A stretch of 64,000 nucleotides of DNA, from assembly GCA_025617745.1 (NCBI GenBank), contig CM046858.1, positions 52,087,925-52,151,924 of the forward strand, given 5' to 3'. The notes beneath the pieces are model-generated. The model was not told the DNA's origin. It searched no databases and saw nothing but the letters and a program-made list of their open reading frames with translations. This DNA comes from Heliocidaris erythrogramma (Eukaryota; Echinodermata; Echinoidea; Camarodonta; Echinometridae). Below are positions 12,501 through 24,500 of this stretch, piece after piece (the stretch's first letter is position 1; each line of letters begins with the position of its first letter). The translations under genes and the position numbers were made by a program.

Positions 12501-15500
12501 TTCATATCACCTTAAAGCTGATTTCAAACAAAAGAGTAAAAGTACAACGTTCAAGCACAGATCAAACGATGAGATAGTTTTGGTTAAGCAAAGAAGTGTT
12601 ATAGTTTGGTAATACAGTTTCCAAAGTATTTCTGAATAACTTTTAAGCTGTGAACCGAAGTTACATGAATAATTTGATGATTAAACTATAGCCTAGGTAT
12701 GCGAAATGTATTCATATATTTATAGATATATATGATATTGGCAGCCATAAGTTTTGGTTTGATTGGTTGCAATTGTCTTTTTCAAATTCAATGGACATTT
12801 TTTTTTTCTTGCTCCCAAAGTCCAAATAATTATTCTAACTCTGTGGATATTTTAAAAAGGTTGTCTTGCTGGATGGCTATCATTTTAAATATGTTATTAG
12901 CGAGTTCATATTGCTGAGATGTTACGTAGGGCTGTTTGTAGAGAAGCTCCATTTTCATCACATTTGAATCATGTTCATGTATTTTGAAACTTAAATTACT
13001 TTATACATGACTCTTCTGATTTTGTTTCTTTCTCTTTCTTTTTCCCTTAAAGGGGTAAATCGTCTGGCGATACCACGGCCTTCAGAAGCGCATATGGACA
13101 ACTCGGCGAGGTTAGGGCAAAGATAAAGTCTCATATACCAACAATCGCTCTAACAGCAACAGCCACAATTGAAGTCAGAAGCCTGGTTTCCCACAGTCTT
13201 GGCCTCCGCAACTTTGTTGTTGTGAGCGAGTCACCAGAAAGGAAAAACATCAAACATGTTGTGTTAAGGTCACGTACAAGAGATTTTGACTCTATGTTCA
13301 AGTGGCTTATGAATGACCTACGAGACAAAGGGTGTGACTGCCAGAGGGTGATCTACTGCCAATCCATGAAGGTAGTGAGTGAACTATATTCATTATTTTT
13401 GGCAAACATTCCACATACCCACCAACAGTTTGTGAACATGTTTCATACCAACACAGAACCAAATGTTCAAGATGACATCATTCAGAGCTTTGGAGACGAA
13501 AATGGAACCATACGAGTTCTGATCGCGACAATCGCATATGGCATATCAGGTATGGTCAATATTGTGTAGAATTCTAGAGCGATCACCATCAAAGACAGAC
13601 ACAGGAACTGCGAGGGATAGGGATGATTCAGACTCTGAGCAATACGAGTCTTCCGTTGCAGATGAATATAATGAGCCAGTTGTGTATAGTGATAGCGACA
13701 ACGATTGATTGATCACTGAAGGACTTCTGTTGTAATTGGGTCATTTCATCAGGTTGGGACACATTGTGTGACATGGCTTGTATCATTAAAATTATCAGCA
13801 GGTTTTCTTGTTTTTATTTCATAAAATATTCATATCCGAGTATTTAAATATTTTAAGTTGTTTTCAGTCAGGAAAGTTAAGCTATCACAAAGATATGATT
13901 AAAAGTGTCCCTCTGACGTAACATTGACGCGGTGTAAGTGTTACGTCATGAAAAAAAAAAAATCTCTGACTTAACATTTTCCACTTTGTGGTGTGACATG
14001 AAAAATCTAAACGATGTAGATGAAAATATTTTTATTTTGTTTTGCATGATTTAGAAACATTTTGTATGTGCTGTCTTGAGGATACATCTGGACAGAAAAA
14101 AAAAAAGTAATTTCTCCAGAAATTGGGGTACACAAAGAGCAGAAAGATGAGAAAAGTATACATGTAAAATGAGAGTGATGACGTAACATGACACCACAAT
14201 AGTAACAAATTTGCTATTTCTCTTGTACAAAGATGCTGGATATCATCAAAGCAGGTGTTTTAGATAGCTTATCTGACTCAATATGAACACTCTAAGTTTA
14301 AGTTGTTATAGGAAAAACAAAGAGAAACTTGACAAGCCTAAATTCTGATGTAACATTGACACCGTGTCAATGTTACGTCAGATTTATAGGTTTTTAAGTT
14401 ATTTTTAAAATAAATCATGTGTACACAAGGAGAGAAACATATGAAATGATTGATTACCCTAATCTTATTATTACATAAGATAACTGCATTGATTCTACTG
14501 ATATTTTCAATGATACAAGCTTTTTCATCCAAAATTTTCAAGCGTGTCCCAACCTGGTGAAATTACCCAATTACATGTACTAAACTTTTTCAAGTGCACA
14601 GGATTTTTTTTTTTACTCTGGTCGATTCTGTAGGTGTGGATTACTTGATTTTCAATGTTAGTATTAAGCATGTGTACACATTCATGCAAGGCATTGTACC
14701 CACCATACACAAAATGTACAATGTATGTAGAGTTTGCAAACCAGTTTAGGAATGCACTTTGTGAATGATTAGACATTTACCAGTATCCATGTAAAACTTG
14801 CTACCGTAGATGTGCAAAAAATGCTAGATGAAGGAATTACCGCCCGACATGTACGTGTACGTCTGACCCCCTATTTTTCATTGTATACTTTTGTTCTTTG
14901 ATGATGGGGATACCCATGCCATGGTAGAATGATAACCCTAGTCACATGTCATATATATCAAATTTGCAAGTGAAAATCATTTCTATTAAATTAAAGGAGA
15001 TTTGTAAAATCAGCACTGATTTTCTTATTTACTATATAAATCTATATACCTACCTATTATGCCTGTAGTCTTGACTACGGGACCCCTTCGAGAATTATCA
15101 CACATGTGTCACAATATTGTGCGCACCCCCCGTAATCCTATTGTCCCCTTCGCCACTCACGCGCGTCAATACGCTACGGCCATCTTCCTCTTTTGCGAGC
15201 AACCCCAAGAAGAAACATGTTGCTTGCAAGGAGCGGGGAAGGAGGGAGGGTCATAGGTAGGTATATAGATTTATATAGTAAATAAGAAAATCAGTGCTGA
15301 TTTTACAAATTTACTGCAATAAATCATATATACCTACCTATTATGCCAGACCAGCGCCAACTCAAAGACCGGGAGGCATGTTTCGAGCGGAAGGAAATAG
15401 GATTACACCAAAGACTACAAAGAAGACACAGCGGCCTTCAAGGTGGCTGACGCAAACAAAGCTTCACCTGCGGGAATATCCCTAAGGTAGCAAGAAATGA

Positions 15501-18500
15501 AGGAATTGGGCGAACGCCAATAAGCAGCCTTCAAAATATCAACAAGCGCCACACCTTGAAACAGAGCCCAAGAAGTGCTGACACTACGAGTATCATGAGC
15601 ACGAGGCTTACTGTCGGATAAAAGAGCCTCTGTGCCAGCGGCCCTAATAGCTTCAACGATCCATCTAGAAATGGAATCAAGAGAGGCAGGAGAAAAAGGC
15701 TCTCTAGTGATCAGGAACAACTGATCATCCTTACGACAAGACTTAGTCTTATCAATATACCATTTGAGAGCCCTAACAGGACACCAAACTTTGTCCTCAC
15801 GCACCGAAGAAAAGTCAGAAAGCGGACAAAGAAAAATCTCAACAGGACCGGAGGTAGCTATCTGATTCTTGGCAACGAAAGAAGCCCTAGGAATCAACCT
15901 AACACCTTTTCTCTCCCAGCGAACATGACCAGGAGTAAGACAGAGAGCATGAAGAGTACTGCGCCTCTGCCCAGAGGCAATAGCTACCAAAAAGAGCGTC
16001 TTAACCGTAAGATGATGAAACGAAGCTTCACCTAACGGTTCAAAAGGAGGTTTCGCCAAGGCCTCCAGGACCTTAGGCAGACTCCAAGACGGCACTAACT
16101 TAGAAAACGAAGGTCGTTTCAGAAAGAACGAACGAATCAAACCACTTAGTAGCGGGGAATTGGAAATCCCCGAACCATCCGAAAAACCCGAATGAATGGC
16201 CCCGATCGCCGAACGGTAGCCTCGGATAGTAGAAATAGATCTCCCTTTGTCAAATAACGAGATTAAGAAATCCGCAATTGAACCAATAGGAGCCTTAGAA
16301 GGGGTTTGATTTCTCTCTTTGCACCAAAGGAAAAAGACCGAGAGACGGGAATTGTAAATTTCCCTAGTAGAAACCCTACGACTGGACATTAAAAAGTCCG
16401 CGGCTCTATCAGAGAGACCCGACTGTCTTGCAGATTCCCTGACAGGGGCCAAGCAGTCAAATGAAGAGACTCCGGATTGTGGTGAAGAATCCCCGATAGG
16501 GGCTGTAACACCAGATCCGCTCTTAACGGGAGAACTAACGGTTGAGCCCTTAGAAGGCTCATAAGCTCCGGAAACCAATTCCTCCTGGGCCAAAAGGGAG
16601 CTATTACAAGCACCCTCGCCCGATCTTCCCTGATTTTCCGCAAGACACGCGGAATCAGTTGGAAGGGAGGAAAGGCGAATCCCTGAAGGTTCTCCCAGCT
16701 GAGGGAGAAAGCATCGAGAGCCCATGCTCCCTGATCGCGAACACGGGAGCAATACTTCGGCAGCTGGTGATTTAGCACCGACGCAAATAGATCCACTTCC
16801 AGTGGACCTAGGCAACTGCGAATGCGGCAAAATACCTCCGGATGGAGCATCCATTCCGATGGAAGATACCTGCCCCGGGACAGAAAATCCGCAATGAGGT
16901 TTTCCCGACCGGGGATGAAAGAGGCCACGGGTGTGATTGCCATGCGACGACACCACCTCCACAGCTGAGCTGCTAGGGCATTCAGGGCAACCGAACGAGT
17001 GCCTCCCTGCCGATTGATATATGCCGCCACAGTAACATTGTCCGTGAGAATCAGAACCGAACGACTGAGAAGTCGACTTCTGAAATGGAGCAAGGTCAAC
17101 AGAACTGCCATAAACTCCAGGACATTGATATGAGGAAGAGTCCCAAGATGAGACCAATCCCCCGCAACCGTGCTGCCGTTGCAGTGTCCTCCCCACCCCA
17201 ACCGAGAGGCGTCCGTCGAAACCGATATCGACGGAAGAGGGGCAGAGAAGGACCTGCCTCGCGCGAGAAACACCTCGCTCGTCCAACAAGCGAGAAGAGA
17301 CTTGATCTTTACTGGTACTGGAATCCAGACCAAAAGAGAGTCTTTTCCCGGCTTGAAGAACCTGAGGAGATGTCTCTGAAAGGGTCTCATGAGGAGCCGG
17401 CAGTCCTCTAAAACATCGACTAGACTGGCTAGATAACCTAGAAACTGAAGCCACTGTCTGGCCGAGAGACTCTTCTGGCCAGCAAGAGCTTGCGAGCCGC
17501 AGAGACAATGGTGAGAATCCTGTCTCGACTGGGCCGAGCTAACTGATTCCTTATGTCTAACACCGCCCCCAGAAAAACTGGGCTGCGAGTGGGGACTAAC
17601 TCTGACTTTTCCCAATTTATTAGGAAACCTAAGTCTTGAGTAAGAGAGACGAGCAAACGAGTCTCGTCCAACAAACGATCGCGCGACTCCGCAAGGAGAA
17701 GCCAATCGTCCAGGTAACAAAACAACCGCAGGCCGCGACGCCTCAGAAAGGCCGCTAGCACCGCTACAACTTGAGTAAAAACCCGAGGGGCCGGGCGCAG
17801 CCCGAAGGGAAGAGCCCGAAAACGATAAGTCTCCGAGAGGAAGGAGAACCCCAGAAGATCGCGAGATGCGCGATGAATGGGAATGTGAAAGTACGCGTCC
17901 TTGAGATCTATCGAGACCGCGTAGTCTTCCCTTTTGATCAACGGAAGAATGGAGGCAAGAGTCTCCATCCGAAAATGAACCGGAGGAATAAATTTGTTTA
18001 TCCTTTTTAGGTTCAGTATCAAACGAAGTTTTCCCGAGCGCTTGGGAATAACAAATATTGGAGAAAGGGAAAGAGACGGCCTGTCTCTTACCCTTTCTAT
18101 AGCCCTCTTTTCCAGAAGAGACTCGATCTCCTTTGAAGCATGAGATCGAGACAGGGCAGACATGGGAGGTGACCGAATTCTTATAGCCCCTCCGGGGAGC
18201 GAAGCGCAAAGATCTATGAAGAATCCGTCTCGCACGACGGAGAGAACAAACGCGTCCCCGGAGATGGCCTCCCAAGCGGGGAGAAACGCGTGAAGACGGC
18301 CACCTACCACATTCGGTTGAACAAGCGCTCGGGGAAAAACATCAAAACCCAGGCTTGGCCTTCTGCGAAGCCATCGCCTTACCACGAGTACCTCTCGAAA
18401 TGCCCCTGCCACGACTCCCTCTCCCACGAGAAGGAGCTGGCTGTGGCTCAGGAGGCGGGACCCTAGACACGCGACTGCGTTGACCCGAAACGGGACCAGC

Positions 18501-21500
18501 AGGTCTACGCTGAACAGGGGCCCGCGTTGGCTTAGAGCTAGTGTGAAACTGCTTAGTCATATCCGAGATCTGCTTACGCGCATCGATCTCTCTCTGAAAA
18601 ACCGTAGCGAATTTACCACCAAAAAGCGAAGGACCCCGAGACGGAACATCTCGGAGAAGTTGAGCAATGCCCGACTCTCTAACACCCAGTGCCGAGAGAG
18701 CCGAGGTCCTGCGACGGAACGTAGCCGAAGCAGCTGCGGTGGAAAGCTGCGACCACTGCAGACAAAAAAGAGTATGCAACAGGTCGTCAATAATCAGCTT
18801 GTCACCATCGGTAACATTCAACTCCTCCGCCCTGGACCTAAGGTCGGAGAGAAACCCTTGAAACGCCGACAAACGCATCCCCGACCTAACCTGGTTTTCA
18901 ATATTAGACCAGATCTTATCCTCCGCCTTGAAAGCGGCGGAGGTAAGCGGATTAGTCGCCCGTAAGCGACGACCAACCTCCAAAATCTCAGGAGACAGAG
19001 TCTTAGCCTTAAAAAAGCTGTCTTGGTCCTGAGAACAAAAGGCAAAGGCCTTACCCTTGACCGCATTAGAGCGCTTAATCAACAGCGCGGCCTCAATGCG
19101 GTCATACTCCAGCTTGAAAACCTCCTCAAGAGCGATACCCTCAGAGGAATCCTGCTGCTTAAATTTCCAACGCGAAGTCGAACCCTGCGCGCGGGTTGAC
19201 TGAAATTCAGGGAGATATTTGGACAACAAAGCAATCGCTTCTACCCCGCGAAGAGCAAGCGATTGAGACTCCGCCTGCCCAAGCGATTCGGGAACCGAAG
19301 CTTGAGAAGCCACATCCGAATCTGGTTCCACCCGAGTGGAATGAGACAAAGGAGCACTAACAAAGGCCTCCGCAGGCAGAGCCCCGCATGGTTCAACAAA
19401 AGTCTCCTCGCCCGGCGGAGCCCCAAGGGCCGCGGGAATAGGAGGCACATGCGAATCTGACTCAGACAAAGAGGAATCAATCACAAAAGGCTGATTAGAC
19501 TCAAGGCGAGATCCCTGAATAGGGACAGAAGTCAGGGTTGAAGTAGCCGGTACAAAGGACCAACCCTGATTCTGAGCAAAAGCCCGCATCATACTGAACA
19601 TGTCAGCTTGAGAGGAGCTAGCTGGGTTAGCCAGGTCAGACGGGCAAGAGGCCGGCAAAGCCTTGCCACTTTTTGCCTTCTTCTTGGCCTTTTTCTTGGC
19701 TGGCTCGACAAAAGTCGTAGCCGAAACCCTTTTCTTAGAACGCTTAATCGGATTCGTTCGGGTCCCCGAAGCCTCTTCGGAAACACAAACCGATCCCTCC
19801 GCGGAGGGGCGTTCACTTCCCATAAAGGGATTGGAGCGCTCATGGCGTAAGCCTAGAGAATCGCCCAAATCACCCATATTGGCTAAGCAAGAAGATGCAG
19901 TAGCCTTGGGTTGGGAGCTAAAAGCTCCCAGTGCGTGGACAGACCGAGATGACTCGGTATGTGCCCGATGACTACTAAAGGCGTGTGAACCCGCTATTGG
20001 ACCGCTCGAAAGCAGCAATAGGGGAGCACTAGTAGTCACGCACTCAGGTGAAAACACCTGTTGCTCCGAAGAGCGTCCATAATTGTTAGCTCGAGCATTC
20101 CCATTAGCTGGCAATGTAGACAGCCCAGGAAGTACTCGTTCCCCCATATGGCGTTTGCCGGGGGCTAGGGTTTGAGAACCCAGACCAACATGGACTAAGC
20201 CCGTGGGCTGCCCTGCAGTAGTGGGGCGCGTCTCCCCTAACGGATCAGAGCGAGTGAACGCTACCGTACGGGAAACAACAGCCCCCCCCCCCCCCCCTCT
20301 GGTCTCAGCGACCGGGGATTGGATTCGAGATATCCAAACCACTAGAATCTGACGCCACCCACCCCGAAACCACGGGCTTCGGAGTTGACAATCCCGATTC
20401 AGTTAACGCCACCCGTCCCGAAGCCGCAAGCTCCGAGACTGGCAAACTCTGCAAGGAAACACCACTAGGCAACTTACCCTTAGCCCTCCTCCCTCCCCCG
20501 TGTACCGCAGTACTCGGGGGAGTTCTGGAAGGCCGAGTCGTCTTGCTAGACGACTCTTCGGAAGAAGCAGGTCTCCTTGACCTAGCTGCTTCTTCTTCCG
20601 AATCCATAACACTGCAATAAAACAGACAATAAAGTATACTTTTTCAAATTAAGAAATACTTCAACTGAATGCAGTAAATAAGGGTAAAATTATTTGGGAG
20701 ATACGCACTAAAGAAATTTTCACAGCCTAAAAACCGTAAGAATAAACGCCGAACCCGAAGGCTCGGTGACAAACGGAAACACCCGCAAACACGGAAATAT
20801 CTACGTGGGGCTGACCGTGAAAGAGAAAAATAAATGCCAAGAAAGGGAATCAAAAAATCCCTTGCAATCGGCAAGAGTGACTAATAAAACACAAAGTACT
20901 ATAATCTAAACGAATATAGGTACCTAAAAGTGCTTTAACTATGTGAAAAAGCGCACCAAAAAGATACTATACGACCTGATTTCAGGAGCGCTGTGACTAT
21001 ACGTCCTAACTCGTCGGGGGCGAGCAAGAAAGAGGAAGATGGCCGTAGCGTATTGACGCGCGTGAGTGGCGAAGGGGACAATAGGATTACGGGGGGCGCG
21101 CACAATATTGTGACACATGTGTGATAATTCTCGAAGGGGTCCCGTAGTCAAGACTACAGGCATAATAGGTAGGTATATATGATTTATTGCAGTAAATATG
21201 GTTATTAAACGTGTACGTACGTCTGACCTTTATGGAATTGCCCATCAGTGATTTTAGATAAACTTCTCTTTACAAAAGATGTGTTGGAATACCGTAGTAC
21301 ATCAAACAGAATGCATTTGATTTTTTACACCTTACTACTTGTTATAATCTTCCAAAGAAAGAAAGAGATACATTTCTTAATTGGATGTTTCCAATTTGTT
21401 CAGTTGTGCAATGCATAATGCTATTGCAGTGTTGTTGCAGCCTGTGGACAAGACTACACACTTTCTGGCAGCATGAACACACAAACCGTTACCGTGGTAC

Positions 21501-24500
21501 TCGTAATGCTCATCTGAACTAGTCCGCATTTCATGTGGTCTTGTCTGCGGGCTTCAACGACACCGCACTACCTTTAAAAGTTACATGTAGGAGACTGTTT
21601 TTAAGCTATATTCATGTCTGTGCTTTCATGTTACGTGCAATTTGACTGGTATACGTAAATAACTTTTTCTTATTCATCTGTTTAAATGAAATAAAGAACT
21701 CAAATTTGAAAAGGTAGAAACATGATGAATGTAATTTTCACACTCCCATTTGTGGTTAATAGCGGACTCTGCATTAGAAATTTGTAAAGTATTGGGAGCC
21801 ATGGGCGTACAGGCTCAATTTTTTTAGGGGGGCTGAAGGTTTTTGCCGAAACCCAAACAAATTTTTAATAATTTTAAATTTTATTTTTAATAAAATTTTT
21901 AAATTTTGGCATCACAAATTTTCCAAGCCAAAAAAAAAGGTAACCATGGTAACCACCATAGCAACCATTTATTTGCCCGCAAATCAAGTAAGATTTGCCC
22001 AAATATCAAATGGGTTTTTCCCGGATATTAGAGCTTGACGAATGCTAGGGGGGCTGCAGCCCCCCCCCCCCCCCCCCGGCTCGTACGCTTATGTTGGGAG
22101 CTACATTAATTTGTTTGCTGCATATTGTGGAATAACTCGGTGAGATTGTAAACCTACATGTATCCAGTGTGTTTGGAGTAGAATGAATGTTTTGAATGAA
22201 AGTGTGAGAGAATGTACTGCAGGGCATGTGGCTCTTTAGTGAGAATGGTAGAGAGGAAGTAAAGGAAAGTGCAGATTTGGTTATGTAAGTTTACATCTAT
22301 TACACAGTGATGGAAGAGTCATCAGGAAAGGCTTATAAGATACATGTAAGATATATACTACCTCAAACTAATTAGAAAAATTGATTTCCATATTTTAAAT
22401 AACATTGTGGATACATGAAACTACAATAAGCACTACATCACAAAAGTAACTTCAGACAATAACACACAACTTTCAGCCGCTATTCATGACCACTGATGAC
22501 AGACGAACTCGGATCGAGGCCCGGGAACTGCGCTGTATATGAATACTAAAAACAGCTTCAGTGTTACAGCTGTAGGAATGTTTACAAACATGCACCGTTG
22601 AGCGAACGAGCGATCGATCAGCTGAAACCTGCTAATGAATATTCATGTAATTCGGGCTACCCGACGAGATGGCAATGACGTCAGATTACATTAACGCTCG
22701 ATGGCAGTGGCAAAATCGTCTGGACGTTTTTTTCGGGTGACGCGATTTGTGGGGATATCGCGTTGAGTGGGCTACAGCCACATGCACAGAACCCTAAGTT
22801 CCGTGGCTACAGCGCAATCAGCGGGTGTCGCGTTCAGTGAGAGTTGCGGTTGACAAAAAACTCCCTGAATCTGGACTAACTCTACGCCGGTAAAGGTCTC
22901 CCATTAGAGGGACGTTGCAGGAAGAAATCGCTTACCAATTTGGTGAGTGCCGGAACATTAGAAATATCAGACCCGTCCGGAAAACCTTCATGCATTACCG
23001 ACACGGCCCAGCGATAGCCCCCGATCATGGGCAAAGAGAGGCCTCTTTTGAATAAGGAGATTAGAAAATCCGCTATTGCACTCAAAGGGGCAGAACGGGG
23101 ACCGACAAAATGGCGCCCTGACACCGTTTGAAGAATCCCGTCAAATGGGGATTGTAGGCCTGCCTGGTCGAATCTCTATAGCTTCCAGCGATGAAGTCTG
23201 CAGCCCTCTCAAAAAGGCCTGCCTTCTATCTGATGCTGCCCCGACAATAGTCAAGCAGTCAGGATGAGCAGGGAGGGCTGGTGGTGAAGGGACCCCGACA
23301 GGGGTTGTCGAAGCAGGCCTCGGCCAGAAGCTCTACTAGCCTTGGCCGTTTCAGCCACCAGGGAGCCACTAACACCAGATTCACTTGATTCAAGACCAGA
23401 GGGTCAACCATCCACTCTGAGGGCAGTGGGCCCTCGAGAGAAAATATCTGCATCGAGGTTATCATGGCCTGGAATGTATGCAGCCACTGAAAAAACTCGT
23501 TGCGGCGGCACCAGTTTCATAATTCCGCCGCTAAGAGGTCCAACTGTGAGAGTCTCCCCGCCCCTCCTGCGTGTTGATGTAGGCAGCCACTGTGACGCGG
23601 GGGGGGGGGGGGGGGGTTGACACAATGGGACCAATCCCGAAAACTGTCTCTTCTAGGCAGACACCTTCCCTTCCCAGGAGCGAGGCATCCGTTGTTGCTG
23701 CGACTGTGGGCTGGGGAACCCTGAGGGGATTTCCTTGGGTTAGAAATGGAAACCGGACCCACTGACAAAGGAGTCGTCCAATTTTGGGGGGAACTGGAAC
23801 AGGTAGATGAAGGGGTAGATGAAGGGTTCGATGTTTGGACGATGGAACTTTTGGACGTTTGGGCCCGATGAAGATGGGAGAGGGACCCAGCTGCGGGTGG
23901 TCTTCTACCTGCTCTATCACTTTTTTTAAACTTTTGCGTTTAACCTGGGGCATGGTAATCCTTAGGACGCCGCCTGTAAGTGGTTCGATCAGCTCCAAGT
24001 GAATAATAATAATAACAATAATATGTGACCACGCACCACAAAACCACCAACAAGTCGCACTGTGTGATTTTCAGTTAGAGCTCAATCAATGTGTTTTGGT
24101 TAGCATGGTCAAATTTTAGTTTTGGGTATTTCCTGAAAGGTTATACTTTTTTCTAAGTAATCCCAAAATTTGGAGGCACCAAACAATCTAAAAGTGGTAT
24201 TTTTGACAGTTTTTTATTAGACTTATGTGTGTCTTCTCTGGATTTTGTTGTATTACTATTCTTTTTTACAACCCTGAATACTTGCCTCACTTTGATCTCC
24301 CATAAATTTTAAACAGAGTAAGTTCTTGCTTTGATACTTGCGCACTGCAATGAACAGGATATGACTAATTAGTATGCCAAGTTTTAGGACAATCTGATAA
24401 TCCTTTCATAGAAATTGTCATTGAGTTCTAATCCTCCTTTTGTCACCTTAGCACAACACCTTGCAAGTCAGAGTGCTTCAATAGACTACAAACTTTAAAC

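Larger units (their letters stand above)
15001..21197 (-). mobile_element. DIRS1-like retrotransposon, element B, youngest copy (fossil)
   Basis: Inverted terminal repeats of about 145 bp (about 15050-15200 and 21020-21170) are nearly identical. The internal complementary region at 15252-15350 is the exact complement of both termini. Minus-strand order: Gag-like, reverse transcriptase, RNase H, tyrosine recombinase. Coding regions are long and mostly open, with overlapping frames as is usual in the family and about one to three interruptions, so it looks recent but not whole. It is inserted in the RecQ-bearing element with no evident target duplication, as expected for DIRS. Confidence 0.93.
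11133..22878 (+). mobile_element. DNA element with 9-bp TSD carrying a RecQ-like gene, inserted in DIRS C
   Basis: Flanked by a 9-bp direct duplication, with 7-bp terminal inverted repeats TAGTCCA..TGGACTA. Beyond these the ends are only loosely similar. Without the nested DIRS element B (15001-21197) it is about 5.5 kb. The left end holds a promoter-like stretch (11290-11400) followed by exons of a RecQ-like helicase. No transposase was recognised. The long target duplication excludes TTAA and 2-4 bp families, but the superfamily is open. The RecQ gene could be cargo or an element protein. It could also have been captured from the host. Confidence 0.65.

Noticed and set aside
14843-21235. 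GTGTACGTxxGTCTGACC words on both sides of DIRS element B as a target duplication
   Set aside because: They lie about 150 bp and 10 bp from the element ends, are not exact, and DIRS elements are not known to make target duplications.
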